The notes under the pieces are model-generated. The model had not been told where the DNA came from. It worked only from the letters and a program-made list of their open reading frames with translations, and did no database searches. From contig JAJVIK010000002.1 in the NCBI GenBank assembly GCA_022072055.1, positions 388,158-452,157 on the forward strand: a stretch of 64,000 nt of DNA, in the 5' to 3' direction. Shown one piece after another: positions 1 through 8,438 of the stretch. The DNA comes from a bacterium (GTDB lineage Bacteria > Hinthialibacterota > Hinthialibacteria > OLB16). How positions within the stretch are numbered: position 1 is the first letter of the stretch; the number at the start of each line of letters is the position of its first letter. A program made the position numbers and the translations under genes.

Positions 1-2
1 AA

Positions 3-1664
3 TGGAAACAACCCTCGGCGCGCATCGAGCCCCATCTTCCTCGGATGGCGCCATATGGCGCGGAGGGGACCTTGCGCGTGGAAGGGGCTTTCGAGCTCGA
101 ACTGGGCCCCAATCGGGTTCTCAGGGTTCGTCACCACCGGGGTCTCTCGCACGCCTTCCAGGAGGTTCGTCGGCAGTTTCTTCTGAACACGGTTCGGGGC
201 GGGACGTTCCGCTGGACTGCGATGACTGCTGTTCCACGGGTTCCTCTTCGCGCGGTTCGCTTCTCCCCGGACTCCTGGCGGTCGCCGGAATTCCGCGCGC
301 GTCTCGATCATCTTTCCGCCCTCGGTTTCAACGCCGTCGCGGTGGATGCCATTCCGATTCCGAGGATCAGTCCCGATTTAAGGGATGAGGCGCACGCCGC
401 CGAATGGGAACGTCCCCTGGCGGAGCTCATTCGCGAGCTCAACCGAGAAGGCTGGTGGACCTTAGTCCTGCTTCCGATCGAGCTCGACCTTGGGATTGCC
501 CCAGGATGCGCCGAGACCCATTTCGGGGCGCCCCTATGTCGTCAGGTTCCCGCCAATCGGCGGCGGATGCTTCACCGTTTCGAGACCGTGGTCCGTCACC
601 TGTGCGAAGCCCGCGCCATCGGGTTTGCAATTACCGATTGGCGGCGATGCGCTTGTCCCCAATGCCGGGTCGTCCCATTCGAGGAAGAGGCGGCCTATTA
701 CCTCCGAGCTTACAGCGCGGTGCTGAAGCGCTTTGCCCCGGAGACAGAGATGTGGGTTGCCCCCGACTCCCTCTCTTGGGGTCTCCTTCAAGAAATCCGC
801 GCCGAGATTCCGATTACCGCGCGATTCCTGGTCTCGTCCTGCGCTGAGGGTCGCTCCGCCCCGCGGATGGAGACCCCGCAGCCTGAAGAGGGGGTTCAGA
901 TCGACCTGGTGACTTCCAGTGGCGAGGATTGGTTTGAGATCGACCGGTACCGTCGCCTGGCCGCGGAATGGGACCAGGAAATGCCCCCAAGCCTCCTCGT
1001 GGCGAACCTCCCGGACTCGCCCTGGCTTCCGGCGCGGCTCGCGCCGTTGACTCAGCTCGCCTTTCGGCGCCTTGCTCCCGAGGGGGGGGAGGAGCAGATT
1101 GTCTTCCAGCTCGCGCTCAGAACCGACGAGTGGCCGGATTGGCGTGTCTGGAGGGATCGGAACCGTGCCATCGCCGGTCTCTTCGCGACCTTTGGCGCGG
1201 ATTCAAGGGTTCGACCGTACTCGCCGGAAAGCGGATTGGCCTCCGGCATTCCCGTCCGGTGGATGGAGCACGTGGAGACCCTTTCGCGCGGAACTCGAAT
1301 GAACGGCCAGTCCCATTCCCCATGGGGCCTGAGCCTTCCCGAAGCGCTCCAAAAAGGGGCGGTCAGATGGCGGGCCGAATCCCGGGTCCGCGAGGTCTTG
1401 GCCGACCTGGGTGGGATTGTCCCCGAAGCCCCGCTCGAGTGGGAACTGCTCCGACGCTTGGGCTTTCTGTCCGAACGGATGGCATCGGTCTTGGAAGACC
1501 CCCTCCTGGTTGAATCCCTCGATAGCGCCGAACGCCGCTCCCTGGAAAACCTCAGGGACTATCTCTCAGTCCTCCTCTCCGAGCCTGGACATGGTCGGGT
1601 TTGGCGACCTGTCGACCTTCCGGAACTCGTCGTGTGGGGATGGAGTCCCGGTGGCGGCGCCTGA
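3..1664 (+). CDS. GH20-like TIM-barrel protein, 5' end cut by the window
   Basis: The reading frame is open to the left edge, so the first ATG at 45 is probably internal. About 553 residues are visible. The first ~65 resemble the small GH20b-type domain that precedes beta-N-acetylhexosaminidase barrels: a glycine-rich strand, then the segment RGLSHAFQEVRRQFL, comparable to the family's 'GlfyGlqtLrqLl'. A barrel-like segment follows, beginning RAVRFSPDSWRSPEF and LSALGFNAVAVDA. I cannot find the canonical Asp-Glu catalytic pair with confidence, and the segment CACPQC is unusual for the family. It may be an inactive or divergent hexosaminidase relative. The next gene overlaps its 3' end by 14 bases, so the two are probably translationally coupled. 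The assignment is by overall pattern only. Confidence 0.5.
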   Translation, partial: WKQPSARIEPHLPRMAPYGAEGTLRVEGAFELELGPNRVLRVRHHRGLSHAFQEVRRQFLLNTVRGGTFRWTAMTAVPRVPLRAVRFSPDSWRSPEFRARLDHLSALGFNAVAVDAIPIPRISPDLRDEAHAAEWERPLAELIRELNREGWWTLVLLPIELDLGIAPGCAETHFGAPLCRQVPANRRRMLHRFETVVRHLCEARAIGFAITDWRRCACPQCRVVPFEEEAAYYLRAYSAVLKRFAPETEMWVAPDSLSWGLLQEIRAEIPITARFLVSSCAEGRSAPRMETPQPEEGVQIDLVTSSGEDWFEIDRYRRLAAEWDQEMPPSLLVANLPDSPWLPARLAPLTQLAFRRLAPEGGEEQIVFQLALRTDEWPDWRVWRDRNRAIAGLFATFGADSRVRPYSPESGLASGIPVRWMEHVETLSRGTRMNGQSHSPWGLSLPEALQKGAVRWRAESRVREVLADLGGIVPEAPLEWELLRRLGFLSERMASVLEDPLLVESLDSAERRSLENLRDYLSVLLSEPGHGRVWRPVDLPELVVWGWSPGGGA

Positions 1665-2778
1665 CCTCTTGGGGACATGGAAGGGGCTGGAGGTCTTTGG
1701 GGCGATCATGCCTCCAAGTGCTCCAACGACCACCATTCTCAATTCCAGTCACAGCCGCTATCCGCTCGGCACGGACCCATGGATCCCGCAAACCCAATCC
1801 GCGGTCCGCTCCCTCGCCGAGGAGCGGGCCGTTGTGCTCAGCTCGGTGGGTTCTCCCAACTGGGATTTCCTCACTTGGGCGGCCGGGGATGCGGACTGTT
1901 TCCTCGGGGTGCTCCTCCCCGCCCCCGTTGGCGTCGATCCGCGCCCACATGCGGAAACCATCCTCCACGACTTCAGCCTAAACCCGGGAAGGACTTGCTT
2001 TGCGATGCTTCCGGAGCGCGGCACGGGAAGACGCGACTCAGGACCCTTCCGGGATCGTTGGATCGTGGAGCATGCGGATACGATTGTTCCGATCAGCATC
2101 CGTCCCGGCGGTAGGATGGACGGACTTCTTCAGGGAATATCCACCGACCCGAGAGTCCTTCCCGACTTCAGAATTCCCTTTGTCAACAACCGATCCTATC
2201 CCCCCTACCGCTTCCGAGTTCAAGACATCCGAAGGGAGGTGGACCCGCTCTGGAAGGAGTCCCTGATTCACTGGACTCGCGCCGCTTCCGGACCCTGGCC
2301 GGGGGAGACTCTCGCGGACTACTTCCGCGCGGTTTGCTCCAGCGGCGCCAGGTATGCGCGTTCCGCGCGGGTCACTCTGGCCCGGATTCGGGACGAACAA
2401 CTCCTTCGGGCCTCGAACTGGAAGATTCGGGGGAAGCATGCGGCGGTCTGTTTCTCTTCACTTCCCCCAAGCCGCGCGACCGAGCGGATGCGCTGGCGGA
2501 AGCGATACCTCCGATACCCAATCGAACCCTTCGGAATTGCGATCCGGGCCGAAGTCGCGCGGTCGCTCGGCATCTGTCCGGTGATGTACGTGGGGACTGG
2601 GACCTCCCCGGCGAACGGTTCGGATCCTCTCGCTCAGGCAATCGGGACTAGCGGTTTCTGGCCCGCCGAACAGGAGTATCGCCATCTCGGTGACCTGGAC
2701 CTTGCGGCGCTTCCCGAAGGCTCATGGGGGGTTGTGGATCTCAGCCCTTATGTCGAATCGGGCCCCCAATGGGGGTAG
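1651..2778 (+). CDS. SLOG-like (Rossmann-type) hypothetical protein
   Basis: About 375 residues. Coding quality becomes good from about 1650, so I chose GTG 1651, which follows a purine-rich GGGGATGGAG stretch and overlaps the upstream stop. ATG 1708 is a later alternative. The N-terminal half has the pattern of a SLOG/LOG nucleotide-binding fold: HSRYPLGTDPWI, a strand ending AVVLSSVGSPNWDFL, then ADTIVPISIRPGGRMDGLL, where SxRPGGRM looks like a phosphate-binding loop. The C-terminal half (from about residue 190) is unrecognised. No signal peptide or membrane segment is visible. The overlap with a GH20-like gene suggests a shared sugar or nucleotide-sugar context, but its function is unknown. 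Confidence 0.5.
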   Translation: MAAPDLLGTWKGLEVFGAIMPPSAPTTTILNSSHSRYPLGTDPWIPQTQSAVRSLAEERAVVLSSVGSPNWDFLTWAAGDADCFLGVLLPAPVGVDPRPHAETILHDFSLNPGRTCFAMLPERGTGRRDSGPFRDRWIVEHADTIVPISIRPGGRMDGLLQGISTDPRVLPDFRIPFVNNRSYPPYRFRVQDIRREVDPLWKESLIHWTRAASGPWPGETLADYFRAVCSSGARYARSARVTLARIRDEQLLRASNWKIRGKHAAVCFSSLPPSRATERMRWRKRYLRYPIEPFGIAIRAEVARSLGICPVMYVGTGTSPANGSDPLAQAIGTSGFWPAEQEYRHLGDLDLAALPEGSWGVVDLSPYVESGPQWG

Positions 2779-2787
2779 GCGGGCCTG

Positions 2788-3417
2788 TCAGGGCGGAGAA
2801 AGTTCTACGATTCCGCCGCCACGAATCGAATAGGCAAGCCCGCAAACTTCGCAGCGGAGGCTCTCTCGATCCGCTGGAGCCGAACCGGCCTCGAAACGAA
2901 GGAACGGCTCCCCGCAACGACAGACCAGACCGATGCTTCGCGCGGGGTGGCCCACGACCATATGGAAATCCGGGATGCTCTTGGTCACCAAGGCCCCCAT
3001 CCCGACCATGGCGAAGCGACCGATGGTGAGGTCGTTGCCGATGATGCACCCGGCGCCGAGGGTCGCCCCCTCCCGGACTCGCGTGGGCAGGGTGTGCTCG
3101 TCCGGGTCTGAGGTTCGCAAGCTCTTAAGGTCTGTGGTGGTCGCGCGTGGGAAGCGGTCGTTGGTGAACAGCGCGCCCGCGCTGATCATGACCCCATCCT
3201 CGATGGTCACCGCGGTGCAGATGTAGACATTGGCGTTGATTTTGACCCGATTGCCGATCTCGACCCCGTAGGCGATGTAGGTCTTCTCCCCCACAATGCA
3301 CTCCTCGCCGATCCGGGTTCCGGGACCGCGCACGTGCACATTGTCCCAGATCGAGGTTCCTTCCCCGATTTCGACTCCATCCTCAATGAGGGCGGTGGGG
3401 TGAATCCGGACAGGCAC
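2788..3417 (-). CDS. WbpD/WlbB-type left-handed beta-helix N-acetyltransferase
   Basis: 209 residues. Successive hexapeptide repeats (IHPTALIEDGVEIGEGTSIW and onward) form a left-handed beta-helix typical of acetyl-CoA-dependent sugar N-acetyltransferases. The segment FTNDRFPRAT is characteristic of the WbpD/WlbB group, which acetylates the 3-amino group of UDP-2-acetamido-3-amino-uronic acid. The C-terminal ~45 residues hold a small zinc-ribbon-like tail (CRCG, then CEVCG), also seen in WlbB-like proteins. The start is GTG at 3417, only 3 bases after the stop of the upstream dehydrogenase gene, so it is the last gene of the operon. It should be cytoplasmic. Substrate is inferred from family and neighbours. 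Confidence 0.8.
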   Translation of the reverse strand: MPVRIHPTALIEDGVEIGEGTSIWDNVHVRGPGTRIGEECIVGEKTYIAYGVEIGNRVKINANVYICTAVTIEDGVMISAGALFTNDRFPRATTTDLKSLRTSDPDEHTLPTRVREGATLGAGCIIGNDLTIGRFAMVGMGALVTKSIPDFHMVVGHPARSIGLVCRCGEPFLRFEAGSAPADRESLRCEVCGLAYSIRGGGIVELSPP

Positions 3418-3420
3418 GGT

Positions 3421-4488
3421 TCACTTCTTGAGCGCGAGCTTCCTGGCCGGAGGGGCTTTTCGCGCGGGTCCGTTCCGCCCGTGCGACAGGGCTTCATTTG
3501 GGCCGCTAACCTGAACCCAATGGTTGCCGGCAAGGGAACGGTAGGCCGCCTCGATGGTCTCCACCGAACCGATCGCGTCCTCGGCGGTAATCAAGAGCGG
3601 TTCTTCCTTCCGGATCGCGTGGCAAAAATTTTCGATCTGACGTTTGAACGCCTGGACCTTGTCGTAGCCCTTGCCGAAAACGATCCAGTCCGGGCTGGAG
3701 GACTGACGGTACTTCGACTCTTTCCATCCCACCCGGATGGTTCCGCGCGAGCCATAAATGTCGATATAGCTGTCGAGTTCCTTGTTGAGGCTCCAGGAGA
3801 GGTCGATGCTCCCCATGACTCCTTCCACGCTGCGGATGAAAATGCGGACCGTGTCCTCGACCGCAAGGCCCTGAACACGCTTCCCCTCGACCGCGTGGAC
3901 CTCGGCCACCGGCCCCAGGAAATAGCGCATGATGTCCACCGAGTGGGTTCCATTGTCGATCAACACCCCGCCGCCGCTCACCGCCGGGTTCGAGTTCCAG
4001 CGGTTGGTCATGTCCACGCGCGCGGTGAAGGCGTTTTCAAAGAGAATGATCTCTCCCAGGATGCCCGAGGTCACAATGCTCTTGGCGCGGATGACATCCT
4101 CCACATAACGGAACTTGGAAGCCATGGTGAGAACCACGCCCGCGCGCTCCGCCGACTGGACCATCCGCTTCGCGCTGGTCGAGTCCGGACACAGCGGCTT
4201 CTCACATAGGACATGAATCCCATGTTCGATAAGACCCAGGCAGATTTCGGCATGGGTGGAGGGTGGAGTGCACACGATCACCGCATCCACCTTGGCCTTG
4301 TCGGCCAGCGCCTCATGGGATCTGAAACTCGCGCAGCCCAAGCCCTCGGCCAATGCCTTGGCCGCCTCGGGTCGAGTGTCCGCCACCGCCGCGATCCGAC
4401 CCAGGTCGGTCTGGGAGAAGGCCTGCACATAGGATTGCGCGATTCCTCCCGCGCCGATCAATCCGAAATTCAGCTGCTTGCCGTTCAT
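3421..4488 (-). CDS. Gfo/Idh/MocA-family NAD-dependent sugar dehydrogenase
   Basis: 355 residues. An N-terminal Rossmann fold with FGLIGAGGIAQSYVQAF binds NAD(P). CEKPL holds the conserved family lysine. The C-terminal beta-sheet domain includes VSGGGVLIDNGTHSVD, where the His/Asp region lines the active site. A 60-residue Lys/Arg/Pro-rich tail ends the protein. The open frame runs much further upstream, but the real start is ATG 4488: it overlaps the stop of the upstream aminotransferase as ATGA, and the protein before it has no family similarity. Between a WbpE-like aminotransferase and a WbpD-like acetyltransferase, the likely role is the WbpB-type oxidation of a UDP-sugar at C3. Other Gfo/Idh substrates remain possible. 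Confidence 0.8.
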   Translation of the reverse strand: MNGKQLNFGLIGAGGIAQSYVQAFSQTDLGRIAAVADTRPEAAKALAEGLGCASFRSHEALADKAKVDAVIVCTPPSTHAEICLGLIEHGIHVLCEKPLCPDSTSAKRMVQSAERAGVVLTMASKFRYVEDVIRAKSIVTSGILGEIILFENAFTARVDMTNRWNSNPAVSGGGVLIDNGTHSVDIMRYFLGPVAEVHAVEGKRVQGLAVEDTVRIFIRSVEGVMGSIDLSWSLNKELDSYIDIYGSRGTIRVGWKESKYRQSSSPDWIVFGKGYDKVQAFKRQIENFCHAIRKEEPLLITAEDAIGSVETIEAAYRSLAGNHWVQVSGPNEALSHGRNGPARKAPPARKLALKK

Positions 4489-5729
4489 GTCTTTCCCCCA
4501 GTCAGTTGTTGAACCGCTTCGCGAATGGAGGCGGCGACATAGTCCACATGGATCTCCGTGTAGCGCTCGTTCCAGGGGAGCACAATCACTCGTTCGAGGG
4601 CCTCGAAGGTCCCCGGAAACCGTTCCGGCGAGTAATCCACCGCCTCCGGAGCGGCGAGGGTGAACGGCCAACGGCTGTTCCCGAAGGTCCGCTGATCCCG
4701 GAAGACGGCGCACTGGAACGCCGGCTTCTGGATGTAGCGCGGCGCGGATGGCACCTCCCAGCCCTTGAGGGCGTTTCCCAGCGCCGGAGAGCCTCCGGGG
4801 ATCACCGCTCCATCCACTCGCAGGCAGTACTTCCAGTAGCTGTGAACATCCCCCGGACGGACATGCGGGGTCTCGATTCCGGGAAGCCCCTGTAGCCGCT
4901 CGGTCATGCGCCGCGCCATGCGGATCCTCTGGCGGACCCCCTCCGCGAGCTTGGCGCTCTGGGCAAACGCCACCGCGCCGACCACCTCGCTCATCCGGTA
5001 GTTGAGCGCGAGAAAGGTGTGATCCGGGTTCGGCTCGCCATACGGCCAAGCTTTGTTGATGAACAGTTTCATGCGTCGCGCGAGGGCCTCATCGTTGCTG
5101 ACCACAATCCCCCCCTCGCCGCTGGTGATGTGCTTGCCCTGTTGGAGGCTGAAACACCCCACCGCGCCGAAGGTTCCGACTTTCCTCCCGGCGTGCTCGG
5201 CATCGAAGGCCTGCGCGCAATCCTCAATCACCGGAATCCCGCGCTTGTTCGCCACCTCCAGGATGCCGGTCATGTCGCAGGGGTTTCCGAACAAGTGAGT
5301 CGCGATGATGGCCTTGGTCCTGCCGGTGATCCGCGCGGCGATGCTCTCGGGGGTGACATTGTAGGTTCGGGGGTCCACATCCGCGAAAACCGGAACCGCC
5401 CCTTGATAGAGGATCGGGGAAAGCGCCCCCATGTCGGTGATCGCGGTGGTGATGACCTCATCCCCGGGTTCGGGGTCCACCGCCGCGAGCGCGCAATGAA
5501 TGGCGGCGGTGCCCGAGGCGCACGCGGAGGCAAAGCGCGCGCCCACCAGCTCCGCGAAACGCTGCTCAAAGCCCTTCACGAATTTCCCGCGAACGCTGAA
5601 CAGCACACCGCTCTCAAGCGCTTCCTGAACCGCTTCGAGCTCCTCGGGTCCGAAACTCCGTCCCGAAGCCTCCTGGTCGGATGGGAGTTTAACGACTTCT
5701 TGAGGTGCAACGGCCGGCTTAGACGTGAT
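4485..5729 (-). CDS. DegT/DnrJ/EryC1/StrS PLP-dependent sugar aminotransferase (WbpE-like), non-AUG start
   Basis: About 414 residues if started at ATC 5729. PLP-site features include ACASGTAAIHCAL, the Asp in VIEDCAQAFDAE, and FSLQQGKHITSGEGG with the Schiff-base lysine. The first GTG (5606) lies inside the conserved N-terminus: upstream in frame come PSDQEASGRSFGPEELEAV and LESGVLF, the classic DegT opening. No ATG, GTG or TTG occurs in frame between 5606 and the upstream TAA at 5795-5793. ATC 5729 sits about 8 bases after a strong AAGGAGG; CTG 5783 is an alternative without a ribosome site. The gene overlaps the end of the upstream deacetylase-GT2 gene by 11 bases. It probably transaminates a 3-keto UDP-sugar made by the adjacent Gfo/Idh enzyme. 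Confidence 0.85.
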   Translation of the reverse strand: MTSKPAVAPQEVVKLPSDQEASGRSFGPEELEAVQEALESGVLFSVRGKFVKGFEQRFAELVGARFASACASGTAAIHCALAAVDPEPGDEVITTAITDMGALSPILYQGAVPVFADVDPRTYNVTPESIAARITGRTKAIIATHLFGNPCDMTGILEVANKRGIPVIEDCAQAFDAEHAGRKVGTFGAVGCFSLQQGKHITSGEGGIVVSNDEALARRMKLFINKAWPYGEPNPDHTFLALNYRMSEVVGAVAFAQSAKLAEGVRQRIRMARRMTERLQGLPGIETPHVRPGDVHSYWKYCLRVDGAVIPGGSPALGNALKGWEVPSAPRYIQKPAFQCAVFRDQRTFGNSRWPFTLAAPEAVDYSPERFPGTFEALERVIVLPWNERYTEIHVDYVAASIREAVQQLTGGKT

Positions 5730-7515
5730 GGTTCCCTCCTCCTTGAATTCGCTCGTTCCGCTCCACTTGAGGCGACGGTTCAGACTCCCGAATTATCGGC
5801 TGAGCGGGGCGAGACCGAAGCCCCAGGCGACGGATGCGGCGCTTCTCGCGCAGGATCCTCCTGATCAGGCCCAGATGCCCAAGGATGGTCCGCGCGATCT
5901 TCATCTTGGAGTGGCCCAGGAGGCGCACTTCCAGCACGGCCGGGAACTCCGCGATCCTGGAACCGTGCAGGTTCAGCATCGCGATCAGTTCCGCGACCCC
6001 CAGGAATCCCCCTTCGCGCAGCGGGATATCCGCCACCGCGCTGCGCCGGTAAACCCGGAAACAACTCGTGTACGTCGCGAGCTTCTGCGGCAGAATGAGA
6101 CCGTAGAGCAAGGAGAGACTCTTCGATAGCGCCAACCTCCAGCCGGGCACATTCAGGACCCGGCCGAGCGGGTGATAGGGCGAGGCGGTGACCACATCCA
6201 CATCCTCGGCCAGGAGCGGGAGCATTCCGCGCAATTGATGCGGGTCATAGGTGCAATCGCAGTCGATGGAACAGACCACCTCGGTCCTCGCGTTCCTGAG
6301 TCCGGTCAGGATTCCCGCCGCCACGCCGAGGTTCTTGGGGTGACGGATCAAGTCGCAGTCGGCGCGCCCGCCAAAGATTCTTTGAAGGGTTTCCCAGGTC
6401 CCATCGGTGCTGCTGTCATCCACGAAGACATAGTGCAGCTCATAGTCCCCCTGGAGCTCCTCCGCGACACTCCCCAATGTGTTGGCCAGGTACGGCAGCG
6501 AGGATTCCTCGTTGTAGCACGGCACAACGAGTGTGACCGGAATACGCTCCTTGGTGGGGGGTGCCGGGATGCGCTTCCGGCTCGGTTTATCCGGGACCGG
6601 GAAGAGCCTCCTGTCCCCGCTCGAATCCTTGAAAACCACCGGCTCGCCGACATCCACGCTCGGCAGGCTCAAGTAATCCCCGATCGACATGAAGCGATAT
6701 CGTCGGAGATACTCCGGGACGAGCAGCGACATCTTCCCCAGATTGCGGTATTGGCGAATCCGCTGAAGCAGCGGGGCGGCCTGAATCCGGGGCTGGTCCG
6801 GGTCGAGCTCCCAAACATGGAAATACATCACAAAGGGGGCATCGTGCCTGCGACACCAACGCGCCACCGCGCGGCGCATCAGGAAGTCGGGGATCTGTCG
6901 ATGGTAGTTTCCGCCCGCGATGGGCAGGCACCATCCTCCGAGGCTCCAAGACGGGAGCGGGAACTCCCACAGCTCCCGGTTTCCCGCGCGGTGAACATGT
7001 GGGAAACGGCGCCAGGGTTCATGCGAATAAGTCCAGAACTGAGGCCGGATGCTCGAATCATAGGCGAAGCCCTCCTCGGCGAGGATGTCCAGCGCCCAGA
7101 GATCCGTGGGGCGAAACCAGCCTCGCGCGGTTCGATAACCATAGACCTTCTTCCCGGAGGCCGCCTCGATCGCGTCCCGAGATCGCTTGAGGTCGTTGCG
7201 AAACTCCTCCGGGGTCATCTCACGGATGCTGCGGTGGTAATAACCCTTGCTCGCAATCTCATGCCCGCGACGAGCCACCTCGCGGACCACCTCCGGGAGC
7301 TCATCCGCGATCCAGCCCAGAGCGAAAAAAGTGGCCTTGATCCCGAATTCATCCAATAGGTCGAGCGTTTTGCACGTGTTTTCCCCGACTCGGGTCTCGA
7401 AGCGGTACCAGTTTTCCCTTGGAATGACCGAACGTAGCGTGCCGACCTGGAAGTAATCCTCCAGATGGATGGTCAGAAGGTGGCGAATCTCGGGGGGCTG
7501 GAAGCGGGGGGTCAT
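5719..7515 (-). CDS. Polysaccharide deacetylase (DUF3473 type) fused to a family 2 glycosyltransferase
   Basis: About 598 residues. Residues ~10-270 are a NodB-type deacetylase of the exosortase-locus subgroup, shown by the terminal FHVWELDPDQPRI. Residues ~320-560 are a GT2 domain: PVTLVVPCYNEE, YVFVDDSSTDGT, and DCDCTYDP as the metal-binding region. It has a basic C-terminus and no clear transmembrane helices. Two deacetylase residues are altered. Motif 1 reads LTIHLEDYFQ, with His where the catalytic Asp is usual, and motif 2 reads ASKGYYH, with Lys in place of the first metal-binding His. Deacetylation may therefore be lost or changed. ATG 7515 is preferred over the upstream TTG because AGAAGG precedes it. 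It is the first gene of a four-gene minus-strand operon for a surface polysaccharide. Confidence 0.85.
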   Translation of the reverse strand: MTPRFQPPEIRHLLTIHLEDYFQVGTLRSVIPRENWYRFETRVGENTCKTLDLLDEFGIKATFFALGWIADELPEVVREVARRGHEIASKGYYHRSIREMTPEEFRNDLKRSRDAIEAASGKKVYGYRTARGWFRPTDLWALDILAEEGFAYDSSIRPQFWTYSHEPWRRFPHVHRAGNRELWEFPLPSWSLGGWCLPIAGGNYHRQIPDFLMRRAVARWCRRHDAPFVMYFHVWELDPDQPRIQAAPLLQRIRQYRNLGKMSLLVPEYLRRYRFMSIGDYLSLPSVDVGEPVVFKDSSGDRRLFPVPDKPSRKRIPAPPTKERIPVTLVVPCYNEESSLPYLANTLGSVAEELQGDYELHYVFVDDSSTDGTWETLQRIFGGRADCDLIRHPKNLGVAAGILTGLRNARTEVVCSIDCDCTYDPHQLRGMLPLLAEDVDVVTASPYHPLGRVLNVPGWRLALSKSLSLLYGLILPQKLATYTSCFRVYRRSAVADIPLREGGFLGVAELIAMLNLHGSRIAEFPAVLEVRLLGHSKMKIARTILGHLGLIRRILREKRRIRRLGLRSRPAQPIIRESEPSPQVERNERIQGGGNHHV

Positions 7516-7829
7516 GGTTGCCTTCTGGGAGCCGGTCAAGCCTCATCGGGTGCAGGAAACATTCCAGTTCCATTAAACCTCATTTGCTTTGGATATCTCT
7601 CCACCTCCCCCCCACAAATGTGGCCTTTCTGACAGGACTCTTGGGGGAGACCTCCCATCCACAGTCGTTCCTAGGGGAAAATCTGTTCTCACTGTTGTTC
7701 AGATTGGACAAACCTCTTGTCTCTCATGAACCGGGAGAACGCACTCTGAAGAGAATCGACCGAGGCGCGCGAGTTCTGTTGGAAAAAGTGGGGCTATCAT
7801 GAGATATTCCCTGAACCTGGAGGCATGGC
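7516..7829. other. Divergent intergenic region, no gene seen
   Basis: About 310 bases separate the minus-strand polysaccharide operon from the plus-strand adenosyltransferase. It is more AT-rich than the flanks and presumably holds both promoters. I see only a weak 6-base inverted repeat (AATCTG at 7680, CAGATT at 7700) and no convincing -35/-10 pair, RNA gene or cobalamin-riboswitch core. Confidence 0.5.
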
Positions 7830-8414
7830 ATGCGGATCACGAAGGTGGTCACACGGCAAGGGGATGATGGAACCACAGGGCTGGTGGGGGGAGGGAATCG
7901 TGTCTCCAAGGGGTCTCTCCGGATTGAGGCCTGCGGGACAGTGGATGAGCTCAGCGCCGCCCTCGGCCTTGCGCGGTCATTGTTGGCGCAAAGATCTGGG
8001 GCCGCCGCAAGCGATTGGGAGTCCCGAATCGACGGGGACCTTGCGGAGATTCAGAATGTCCTCTTTACCCTGGGGGCGGAGCTGGCCACGCCTGAGCAGG
8101 CCCACCGTCCCGGAATGCCACGGATTTCCGAGATGCATATCACCGATCTTGAGGCGCGTCTCGCCTCGTTCAACGCGGAGCTTCCGCCGCTCGAGGAGTT
8201 TGTCCTACCCGGAGGGCCCCCTCCCGTCGCGGCCCTCCATCTCGCCAGAACCATCTGCCGTCGCGCCGAACGGGTGGCGGTCACCCTGAAGGCCGCTGAG
8301 CCGATTGGGGAATGGGTGGTTCCCTTTCTGAACCGGCTCTCGGATCTGCTCTTTGTGATGGCTCGTTGGGTGTGCCGCTGCTCGGATGCAATCGAAACCC
8401 AGTGGCGGCGCTAG
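7830..8414 (+). CDS. PduO-type ATP:cob(I)alamin adenosyltransferase
   Basis: 194 residues, normal for the family. The diagnostic N-terminus is VVTRQGDDGTTGL, followed by RVSKGSLRIEACGTVDEL; these residues bind ATP. The C-terminus has LSDLLFVMARWV, the usual closing helix. The enzyme transfers adenosyl from ATP to cob(I)alamin to make adenosylcobalamin in the cytoplasm. Start ATG 7830 follows GGAGG at 7818-7822. A SAM-dependent methyltransferase lies 24 bases downstream and may be cotranscribed. The window also encodes a corrinoid protein (28263-28934), but that type normally carries methylcobamide, so a direct link is not implied. The assignment is confident. Confidence 0.92.
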   Translation: MRITKVVTRQGDDGTTGLVGGGNRVSKGSLRIEACGTVDELSAALGLARSLLAQRSGAAASDWESRIDGDLAEIQNVLFTLGAELATPEQAHRPGMPRISEMHITDLEARLASFNAELPPLEEFVLPGGPPPVAALHLARTICRRAERVAVTLKAAEPIGEWVVPFLNRLSDLLFVMARWVCRCSDAIETQWRR

Positions 8415-8438
8415 ACTGACCGTGGACCGGCCGGACAA

